In this document: positions 1 through 4,802 of the stretch, one piece after another
Layout: each line of letters starts with the position of its first letter
How positions within the stretch are numbered: the first letter of the stretch is position 1
NCBI GenBank assembly: GCA_038324115.1
Contig: JBBQHQ010000154.1
Coordinates: forward strand, 1-5,533
DNA from: Gaiellasilicea sp038324115
GTDB lineage: Bacteria; Actinomycetota; Thermoleophilia; Gaiellales; Gaiellaceae
Direction: 5' to 3'
DNA length: 5,533 bases
The notes under the pieces: model-generated
Databases searched by the model: none
The model's input: the letters and a program-made list of their open reading frames with translations, nothing else
What the model was told of the DNA's origin: nothing
Translations under genes and position numbers: made by a program

Positions 1-648
1 CTCGGCGGCGGCCGGAGCGCGGTCCATCAGCACGTCCACGTTCCGTCGGATCAGGCGCGCGGCCGCGAGGAGGACGAGCACCGCGACAAAGAGCGCGGCG
101 ATCGAGTCGCCCGCAGGCGCCCCGGCCGAGGCCGCGATCAGGCCGGCGAGCACCGCGAACGTGCCGACGAGGTCGCTACCGAAGTGGAGAGCGTTCGAGA
201 GGAGCGCCTCGCTCCCGTACCGCCGCGCGCCGCGTAGCGAGACCACGGTGCGGGAGATGTCGACCACGATCACGAGACCGACGGCGGCGAAGGCCCACCA
301 CGCGGTGTCGACCTCGCTCTCGATCCTGCCGGTCAGCCGGGCGACGGCGAGAGCGGCGACCGCAATGCTGACGAGGGCCAGAACCGCCGCCTCGCCGAGC
401 GCGGCGAGGTGCTCCGCCTTCCCGTGCCCGTACTGGTGCCCCGCGTCGGCGGGCCGGCCGGCGACGCCGATCGCGAAGAAGGTGAGCAGCGCCGCCACGA
501 GGTCGGTGCCCGAGTGGAGCGCCTCCGAGACGAGGCCGAGCGAGCCGCTCGCGAGCCCGGCGCCCAGCTTGAGCCCGACCAGGAGCGCCGCCGCGCCGAT
601 CGAGACGAGCGCCGTCCGGCGCTGGGGGCTCATCGGCTCGGCGCTCAT
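1..648 (-). CDS. Cation diffusion facilitator (CDF) family metal efflux transporter, 3' end outside window
   Basis: The N-terminal 216 residues of a CDF-family divalent metal/proton antiporter, which exports Zn2+ or a similar metal across the cytoplasmic membrane. Six hydrophobic segments are visible, at about residues 12-34, 37-61, 84-105, 116-134, 150-172 and 182-199. The metal-site motifs are present: H45-S-G-T-D49 in helix 2 and H155-F-G-S-D159 in helix 5. An HxxxD/HxxxD pair is the arrangement of Zn-type members; E. coli YiiP has Asp in place of the first His. The conserved Y73-G-H-G-K77-A-E79 loop follows helix 2. The C-terminal cytoplasmic domain begins near 200 and is cut by the window edge. 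The start at 648 is chosen over an in-frame ATG at 633 because TAGCCT lies exactly seven bases upstream, as in neighbouring genes. A 22-bp palindrome sits just upstream. Family assignment is firm; the metal is inferred. Confidence 0.93.
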   Translation of the reverse strand, partial: MSAEPMSPQRRTALVSIGAAALLVGLKLGAGLASGSLGLVSEALHSGTDLVAALLTFFAIGVAGRPADAGHQYGHGKAEHLAALGEAAVLALVSIAVAALAVARLTGRIESEVDTAWWAFAAVGLVIVVDISRTVVSLRGARRYGSEALLSNALHFGSDLVGTFAVLAGLIAASAGAPAGDSIAALFVAVLVLLAAARLIRRNVDVLMDRAPAAAE

Positions 649-661
649 CGGAGGAAGGCTA
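649..661 (-). promoter_or_regulatory. Leaderless -10 element of the CDF gene
   Basis: On the minus strand TAGCCT (661-656) is followed by seven bases and the ATG at 648. This matches the -10 to start spacing of four other genes in the window and would put the first transcribed base on or beside the A of ATG. The TCCTCC stretch between them is pyrimidine-rich and is not a Shine-Dalgarno site. No recognisable -35 hexamer is seen; that region is occupied by the palindrome at 663-684. Confidence 0.7.
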
Positions 662-662
662 C

Positions 663-684
663 GGCCTCCGGCATGCCGGAGGCC
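663..684. terminator. Perfect 22-bp palindrome: terminator hairpin or operator
   Basis: The 11-base arms (GGCCTCCGGCA and its exact complement) form a perfect inverted repeat; as RNA it would give a 9-bp G+C-rich stem with a CATG loop. It lies 24 bp past the stop of the 42-residue ORF, so it could end minus-strand transcription coming from hpd and the small gene, although no U-tract follows. It also sits directly against the -10 element of the metal transporter gene, in the -35/spacer region, which is where a dimeric metal-responsive repressor would bind. Terminator is the default reading; operator is the alternative. Confidence 0.55.
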
Positions 685-708
685 TCGCCGTCTGCTTGCG
701 TCCGGGGT

Positions 709-837
709 CTAGTACCAGCGCCCACGGCGGAAACCGCCGAAGGCCAGACCGAGGATCGCGAGGATCAGGCCCCAAAGGACGTGACCCGTCACCAGGAGGA
801 TGATCCCGATGACCACGAGGATTGCTCCGATTCCCAT
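709..837 (-). CDS. Small hydrophobic membrane protein, 42 residues, unknown function
   Basis: The reading frame runs from the ATG at 837 to TAG at 711-709 and encodes 42 residues. Residues 3-35 are almost entirely hydrophobic, broken only by T-G-H at 17-19, so the chain could form one long or two short helices that insert in the membrane. The tail (F-R-R-G-R-W-Y) is basic and aromatic and would stay in the cytoplasm by the positive-inside rule. Support for a real gene is the clean hydrophobic pattern together with its own TAGACT element exactly seven bases before the ATG. It starts 37 bp after the hpd stop codon and is followed by the palindrome at 663-684. I do not recognise a named family and infer no function. 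Confidence 0.7.
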   Translation of the reverse strand: MGIGAILVVIGIILLVTGHVLWGLILAILGLAFGGFRRGRWY

Positions 838-850
838 GGCGACGAGTCTA
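838..850 (-). promoter_or_regulatory. Leaderless -10 element of the 42-residue ORF
   Basis: On the minus strand TAGACT (850-845) is followed by seven bases and the ATG at 837. No Shine-Dalgarno sequence lies between them. Upstream there is a short tandem of TTTCGG-like units (about 861-873), the first about 16 bases from the -10, but it matches a -35 consensus only weakly. Confidence 0.65.
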
Positions 851-874
851 ACCCCGTTGCCCGAAACCGAAACG

Positions 875-1975
875 CTAGAGGTTGCCGCGGAGCGCCTGCT
901 CGCGCTCGATCGACTCGAAGAGAGCCTTGAAGTTGCCCTCGCCGAACGTCGTCGCGCCGTGCCGCTCGATCACCTCGAAGAAGAGCGTCGGCCGGTCCTG
1001 CGCCGTCTTGGTGAAGATCTGGAGCAGGTAGCCGTCCTCGTCGCGGTCGGCGAGGATCTTCAGCCGCTGCAGGTCGGAGTAGTCCTCGGCGATCTCGCCG
1101 ACCCGGCCCTCGACCTCGTCGTAGTAGGCCTCGGGGGTGTCGAGGAACGCGATCCCGCGCTCCTGCATCGCCTCGACCGTGCGGACGACGTCCTCCGACT
1201 GGAGGGCGACGTGCTGGACGCCCGGCCCCTCGTTGAACTCGAGGTACTCGTCGATCTGGCTCTTCCGCTTCCCCTCCGCCGGCTCGTTGATCGGAAACTT
1301 GATCTTCCCTTTGCCGTCCGCCATCACCTTGCTCATCAGCGCCGAGTACTCGGTCTGGATCTGGTCGTCGCCGAAGTGGACGATGTTGACCATCCCGAAG
1401 ACGCGCTCGTAGAACTCGACCCACACGTCCATCTTCCCGAGCTCGACGTTGCCGACGACGTGGTCGATCGCGACGAGGCCGACGCCGGGATCGCGGCGGC
1501 CGTTCGTGGAGAGCGAGACGAAGCCGGGGAGGAACGGCCCCTCATAGCCGGCGCGGTTGACGAAGGTGTGGACGTTCTCGCCGTAGGTGCCGATCGTCGC
1601 CAGCTCGACCCGGCCGTGCTCGTCCTCGAGCCAGTGCGGCTCGGCGATCCCGGTCGCGCCGCGCTCGACCGCCTCGCGGTAGGCGCTCGCGGCGTCGGGC
1701 ACCTGGAGCGCCACGTCCCGGGCTCCGTCCCCGTGACGCGCGACGAAGCGGGAGACCTCGCTGTCCGCGTGGAGCGCCGTGGTCAGCACGAGCCGGATCT
1801 CGCCCTGCTCGAGCACGTAGGAGGCCCGGTCGCGGAGGCCGGTCTCGGGGCCTGCGTACGCGACCCGGGTGAAGCCCATCGCCCGCTCGTAGTAGTAGGC
1901 GGCCTGCTTTGCGTTCCCCACCCAGAGCTCAAGGTGATCCCACCCGTCCAGCGGCATGAAGTCGTGGTCGGACAT
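875..1975 (-). CDS. hpd: 4-hydroxyphenylpyruvate dioxygenase
   Basis: A 366-residue, full-length 4-hydroxyphenylpyruvate dioxygenase (EC 1.13.11.27). It is a cytoplasmic non-haem Fe(II) enzyme that converts 4-hydroxyphenylpyruvate to homogentisate, the second step of tyrosine breakdown. Two VOC-fold halves are visible: the N-terminal one begins at G11-W-D-H-L, and the catalytic C-terminal one begins at A169-I-D-H. The three iron ligands fit His172 (in IDHVVGN), His255 (in GVQHVAL) and Glu334 (in LFFEVIERHG). The family's C-terminal signature is present as G345-E-G-N-F-K-A-L-F-E-S-I-E-R-E-Q, ending R-G-N-L. ATG 1975 is the start because TAGGAT lies seven bases upstream. The EamA transporter ends 10 bp upstream and no other tyrosine-pathway gene (homogentisate dioxygenase, fumarylacetoacetase) is in the window, so the pathway is dispersed or lies outside it. 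Identity is firm from the complete ligand set and the C-terminal signature. Confidence 0.96.
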   Translation of the reverse strand: MSDHDFMPLDGWDHLELWVGNAKQAAYYYERAMGFTRVAYAGPETGLRDRASYVLEQGEIRLVLTTALHADSEVSRFVARHGDGARDVALQVPDAASAYREAVERGATGIAEPHWLEDEHGRVELATIGTYGENVHTFVNRAGYEGPFLPGFVSLSTNGRRDPGVGLVAIDHVVGNVELGKMDVWVEFYERVFGMVNIVHFGDDQIQTEYSALMSKVMADGKGKIKFPINEPAEGKRKSQIDEYLEFNEGPGVQHVALQSEDVVRTVEAMQERGIAFLDTPEAYYDEVEGRVGEIAEDYSDLQRLKILADRDEDGYLLQIFTKTAQDRPTLFFEVIERHGATTFGEGNFKALFESIEREQALRGNL

Positions 1976-1988
1976 GAAGGGAATCCTA
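1976..1988 (-). promoter_or_regulatory. Leaderless -10 element of hpd, overlapping the EamA gene stop codon
   Basis: On the minus strand TAGGAT (1988-1983) is followed by seven bases and the ATG of hpd at 1975. The first three bases of this element are the TAG stop codon of the upstream transporter gene, so the promoter must extend into that gene's 3' end. The TCCCTTC spacer contains no Shine-Dalgarno site. Confidence 0.68.
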
Positions 1989-2873
1989 CTCGGCGGCGAT
2001 CGGGATCGCCCGGGCCGTCCGGCGGCGCGCGAGCAGGATCCCGCCTCCGATCAGGAGCCCGCCCGCGAACTGCGTCAGCGTCATCGTCTCCGAGAGGAGG
2101 AGCACGGCGAAGAACGCAGCGACGAACGGCTGCAGGTTCGCGACGAGGGTCGCCCTGGACGCCCCCACCTCGTGCAGCGCCCGGAACCAGAGGTAGTTGG
2201 TGAGGACGAGCGGCCCGAGCGTGGCGGCGAGCAGCAGCGCCCAGACCGCCCAGGAGACGCCGAAGTCCTGGTCGGCCGTCTGCCGGGCGCCGACGAGCGC
2301 AATCCCGACCCACGTGAGCGGGAGCACGACCGCGCTGATCTGGGTGGCCGTGTAGCGCCCCATCAGCGGCGCGATGATCACCGCGTAGACGGCCCAGCTC
2401 GCAGCGGCGGCGATCCCGAGGACGTCGCCGCGGATCCCGCCGGCGAGCTCGCCGCCGCCCCCGACCGTGACGAGGGCGACGCCCGCGAACGAGACGGCCA
2501 TCGAGGCCCAGAAGCGCTTCGAGAACGGCTCCGTCCCGAGCGCGAGCCCGAGGAGCGCCGCGAAGATCGGCGTCGCGCCCAGGATCAAGGCGATCGTGGA
2601 GGCGCTCGTCGAGTCGAGCGCGTAGACGAAGGCGAACTGGTTCAGCATCAGGGCGAGCGCCGCGAGGAGGAGGAGCCCGATGTCCCGGCGCGCCACCCGC
2701 AGCGTCCGGTTGGCGAAGAGCGCCACGCCGACGAAGATCGCAGCCGCCAGGCCGTAGCGCACGGTCGCGTACGAGAGCGGCTGGAAGCCGTGCGTGAGGA
2801 TGTAGCGCGTGAAGGTGAGGTTGAGCGACCAGAGAACGACCGTGATCAGGAGCATGAAATGGACACGGCGCAT
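1986..2873 (-). CDS. EamA/DMT superfamily transporter
   Basis: A 295-residue member of the drug/metabolite transporter superfamily with two EamA repeats, roughly residues 7-138 and 150-282, together giving about ten membrane helices. Typical features are the end of the first repeat (T101-P-I-F-A-A-L-L-G, then T-E-P-F before the last helix pair) and the matching place in the second repeat (L248-Q-P-F-V-A-A-F, then S261-E-T-M-T). The cytoplasmic tail is arginine-rich (L281-A-R-R-R). DMT proteins carry amino acids, nucleosides or other small metabolites, usually outward; the substrate cannot be read from sequence. ATG 2873 is chosen over a GTG at 2891 because TACGCT lies exactly seven bases before the ATG. 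The gene is divergent from the ligase-like gene, and hpd follows 10 bp downstream. A link to aromatic amino acids is possible from position only. Confidence 0.9.
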   Translation of the reverse strand: MRRVHFMLLITVVLWSLNLTFTRYILTHGFQPLSYATVRYGLAAAIFVGVALFANRTLRVARRDIGLLLLAALALMLNQFAFVYALDSTSASTIALILGATPIFAALLGLALGTEPFSKRFWASMAVSFAGVALVTVGGGGELAGGIRGDVLGIAAAASWAVYAVIIAPLMGRYTATQISAVVLPLTWVGIALVGARQTADQDFGVSWAVWALLLAATLGPLVLTNYLWFRALHEVGASRATLVANLQPFVAAFFAVLLLSETMTLTQFAGGLLIGGGILLARRRTARAIPIAAE

Positions 2874-4164
2874 CGGCCCGAGCGTACTCACCGGCCTTCT
2901 CCTGGGGGCGAGCCTGCTGGCAGGCGGCTTCTACGAGTCGACGTACGCGCTGCTCGCGGCGCTCGTGTGGCTGGGGCTCGCGGTCGCCGCCGCCCTCGCC
3001 CCGCTTCGGCCGCCCTCCCCCGCGGTCTGGGCGCTCGCCGCGCTGACCTCGTGGACCACTCTCTCCGCCGTCTGGGGCGCGACCGGCCCTGCGCTTCGGG
3101 TGGCGCCCCTCGCCGCCCTCTATGCCGGCGTCCTGCTCGCGGCGGAGCAGGTCGACGGGCGCGCCCTCGCCCGCGGTGCCTGGCTCGGCTGCGTGACGGT
3201 CTCCGCACTCGCGCTGCCCCTTTACCGGGGCGGGCGCCTCGACTGGCCCGTGACCTACGCGAACGGGCTCGGGGTCGTCGCCGGTGCGGGCCTGCTCCTC
3301 TCGCTCGCCCGCCGGTCGCGGCTCGGCGCCGCCGTGTGCGCGATCGCGCTCGCGCTCACGTTCTCCCGCTCGGCCCTGCTCGCGACGGCGGTCGGCGGCC
3401 TCGTGCTCCTCGCCGGCACCCGCAGACTCCCGGCGCGCCTCGCGCTTCCGGCCGCGGCGGCTCTCGCGCTCGTCGCCCTGGCCGTCGCACAGCCGCTCGC
3501 CGCGCGCTTCGCCGCCCCGGCGCCGGACGAGCACGACGCCCGCCGGCTCCTCGACGTCTCCGGGCACGGGCGCGACGAGCTCTGGAGCTCGGCGTGGTCG
3601 CAAGGGCTCGACCACCCGCTGCTCGGAGGCGGCGCCGGCACCTGGGCGCGCGCCTACGTCGCCGAGAGCGGCGCGCAGGCGGCCCCGGCGAACGCGCACT
3701 CGCTCCCCCTGGAGACGTTCGCCGAGCTCGGGCTCGCGGGGGTCGCCCTGCTCGTGGCGTTCGGCGTCGCCGCGGCCCGGCGCGCCCGTGCGGAGCCGGC
3801 CGCGCTCGCGCTCCTCGCCGCCTGGGCCGTCGCCGCGAGCGTGGACTGGACCTGGCAGCTCCCCGCCGCCACCCTGCCGATGCTGCTCGTCGTCGGGGCG
3901 GCGGGGCGAGCGAGAGCTTGTGTTTCCGAAACACAAAGTCTCGCCCTCGCCGCCGCGGCGCTCACGGTCGGCGCGGCCTGTGCGCTGCACGGGCTCGGCG
4001 CCGCGCTCCTCGAGGAAGGCCGCCCGCGGGCGGCGACGCCGTTCCTCCCCGGTGACGCTCGCCCCTGGGTCGCGCGCGGGGACGTCGCGCGCGCCTGCGC
4101 CGCCGATCCGGGCGAGCTCGCGCTCCTGCGACTTCCTCCCTCGTTCGAGGGATGCGACCCGTGA
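2854..4164 (+). CDS. O-antigen ligase/polymerase-like (Wzy_C) membrane protein
   Basis: A 436-residue polytopic membrane protein of the O-antigen ligase superfamily, which joins or polymerises lipid-linked glycans on the outer face of the cytoplasmic membrane. About ten hydrophobic segments are seen from residue 9 on. Family marks are T-F-S-R172-S-A-L-L in a middle helix, a large extracellular loop with H-P-L-L-G-G-G-A-G-T-W, then N280-A-H282-S-L-P-L-E287-T-F-A-E291-L-G, the catalytic-loop signature of WaaL/Wzy_C proteins. D331-W-T-W precedes the last helices, followed by a 60-residue tail. The start is the weak point: ATG 2854 has AGGAG only one base upstream, no TAnnnT element, and overlaps the divergent EamA start by 20 bp; a later non-ATG start cannot be excluded. 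Residues 356-362 are encoded by an A+T-rich inverted repeat that looks inserted. The next gene overlaps its stop codon. The glycan is unknown. Confidence 0.85.
   Translation: MKWTRRIGPSVLTGLLLGASLLAGGFYESTYALLAALVWLGLAVAAALAPLRPPSPAVWALAALTSWTTLSAVWGATGPALRVAPLAALYAGVLLAAEQVDGRALARGAWLGCVTVSALALPLYRGGRLDWPVTYANGLGVVAGAGLLLSLARRSRLGAAVCAIALALTFSRSALLATAVGGLVLLAGTRRLPARLALPAAAALALVALAVAQPLAARFAAPAPDEHDARRLLDVSGHGRDELWSSAWSQGLDHPLLGGGAGTWARAYVAESGAQAAPANAHSLPLETFAELGLAGVALLVAFGVAAARRARAEPAALALLAAWAVAASVDWTWQLPAATLPMLLVVGAAGRARACVSETQSLALAAAALTVGAACALHGLGAALLEEGRPRAATPFLPGDARPWVARGDVARACAADPGELALLRLPPSFEGCDP
2874..2886 (-). promoter_or_regulatory. Leaderless -10 element of the EamA gene
   Basis: On the minus strand TACGCT (2886-2881) is followed by seven bases and the ATG at 2873. 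It is the only one of the five elements that does not begin TAG. The element lies inside the first codons of the divergent ligase-like gene if that gene starts at 2854, so the two promoters and gene starts would interfere. Confidence 0.6.
3910..3944. repeat. Imperfect palindromic element inside the ligase-like gene
   Basis: Arms 3910-3926 and 3928-3944 pair at 15 of 17 positions around a single central C at 3927; the inner nine pairs (TTGTGTTTC against GAAACACAA) are perfect. The core is markedly richer in A+T than the flanking DNA. It is read in frame as C-V-S-E-T-Q-S, with the codons TGT GTT TCC GAA ACA CAA AGT, six of which end in A or T, in a gene that otherwise ends nearly every codon in G or C. 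It falls in a loop between two hydrophobic segments, where an insertion would be tolerated. Only one copy is in the window, so being a dispersed repeat is inference. Confidence 0.65.
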
Positions 4165-4493
4165 GGATCGCTGCGACCCTGTTCGCCGTGAAGCTCGTCC
4201 GGATCCTGCTCGCGACCGTCGCGGTCGCAATCGCGCTCGCGGCCCTCGCGGTCGTCGGCCTCGCCGCTCCTGGCGCGGTCTCGCCGAACACCTCCGCCGC
4301 GCGGGCCGAGTACTGCCCTGCCGGCGAGCAGCAGGCGCGCGCAGCGGCGGTCAAGCGCTACGTTAAGCAGATGAAGGCGGCGCAGAAGCGCTACTTCAAG
4401 ACGACGCGCAGCGCGAAGGCCCGCAAGTCGTTCGTGCGGAAGCAGCAGGCGCAGCTGAAGACGCTCAAGCGCGCCCTCGCCCGCTGCGACTGA
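4152..4493 (+). CDS. Small exported or membrane-anchored basic protein, unknown function
   Basis: A 113-residue protein that I cannot name. A basic start (R2, R5, K14, R17) leads into a long hydrophobic stretch at about 17-39, then an alanine-rich segment ending S48-A-A-R-A52 that could be a signal peptidase site; otherwise the helix is an anchor. The mature part is about 60 residues, very rich in Lys, Arg, Ala and Gln, predicted helical, and bracketed by two cysteines (C55 in E-Y-C-P-A-G and C112 in A-R-C-D) that could pair outside the cell. The gene overlaps the ligase-like gene: ATG 4152 overlaps it by 13 bp, while an in-frame GTG at 4161 would give a GTGA overlap and a better distance (nine bases) to GAGGG at 4147-4151. 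Either way translation is probably coupled to the ligase, suggesting an envelope role. Binding of acidic cell-wall polymers is speculation. Confidence 0.8.
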   Translation: MRPVRIAATLFAVKLVRILLATVAVAIALAALAVVGLAAPGAVSPNTSAARAEYCPAGEQQARAAAVKRYVKQMKAAQKRYFKTTRSAKARKSFVRKQQAQLKTLKRALARCD

Positions 4494-4510
4494 GACCCCC
4501 GCCGCTCCTC

Positions 4511-4523
4511 TAGGCTTGCGCCC
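4511..4523 (+). promoter_or_regulatory. Leaderless -10 element of the 92-residue ORF / fabL unit
   Basis: TAGGCT (4511-4516) is followed by seven bases and ATG 4524, inside the 30-bp gap after the preceding stop. The spacer TGCGCCC has no Shine-Dalgarno sequence. No convincing -35 hexamer is seen, and its place would fall at the end of the upstream gene. This is the plus-strand example of the same pattern found four times on the minus strand, and would drive both the small gene and the reductase. Confidence 0.7.
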
Positions 4524-4802
4524 ATGGCCGAGCCCACGCTCCGCGACGTCGACGCCCTCGTCGGGCCTGCGACGCCCCATTTCGCGTACCAGCTCCGCGC
4601 CCGCGTGCGCGAGCTGATCGCCGAACTGCCGCCCGAGCACGAGGTGCGGCGCTACGGCGAGGAGAAGATGGCGCTGCTCGACCGGCTCGGCCACGCCTCC
4701 TCGAAGGCCGAGGACGGCCCGCCCGAGTCGCGCGCCCGGATCGGCTGGGCCGAGGTGCCGAGCTCGGCACCCGCGTCCGACCCGCTCCCGCGCCGCTCAT
4801 GA
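4524..4802 (+). CDS. Conserved-looking 92-residue cytoplasmic protein, unknown function
   Basis: A 92-residue soluble protein with no signal or membrane segment and no family I can name. Residues 15-60 look like a compact helical unit: P15-A-T-P-H-F-A-Y-Q-L, then R25-A-R-V-R-E-L-I-A-E-L-P-P, then R42-R-Y-G-E-E-K-M-A-L-L-D-R-L-G. The C-terminal third is rich in Pro, Ser, Ala and Glu and probably disordered. It has its own leaderless-type start, and its TGA overlaps the reductase start as ATGA, so the two proteins are translationally coupled and probably made together. That supports a real gene and suggests a role linked to fatty acid synthesis or to the reductase itself, as inference from position only. 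Confidence 0.82.
   Translation: MAEPTLRDVDALVGPATPHFAYQLRARVRELIAELPPEHEVRRYGEEKMALLDRLGHASSKAEDGPPESRARIGWAEVPSSAPASDPLPRRS

Noticed and set aside
861..873. TTTCGG tandem resembling part of the palindrome at 3910-3944
   Set aside because: Only a few bases are shared and there is no inverted arm, so it is not a second copy; as a -35 it matches the consensus poorly.
800..2203. A 467-codon plus-strand frame over hpd
   Set aside because: It is antisense to a gene with complete catalytic ligands and family signature, and its repetitive Leu/Asp/Val/Glu composition follows from the opposite strand's codons.
2848..2852. AGGAG as a ribosome binding site deciding the ligase start
   Set aside because: Only one base separates it from ATG 2854, shorter than a working Shine-Dalgarno spacing, so it does not settle the start.
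1975..2873. An EamA-hpd pair as a dedicated tyrosine or homogentisate export/degradation system
   Set aside because: Each gene has its own promoter-like element, the EamA substrate cannot be read from sequence, and no other pathway gene is nearby.
1783..4230. An 815-codon open frame on the minus strand, with a 699-codon frame on the plus strand at 1956-4055
   Set aside because: Both cross several well-supported genes and translate to low-complexity Arg/Ala/Gly/Pro-rich sequence. This is usual for frames antisense or offset to genes in GC-rich DNA.
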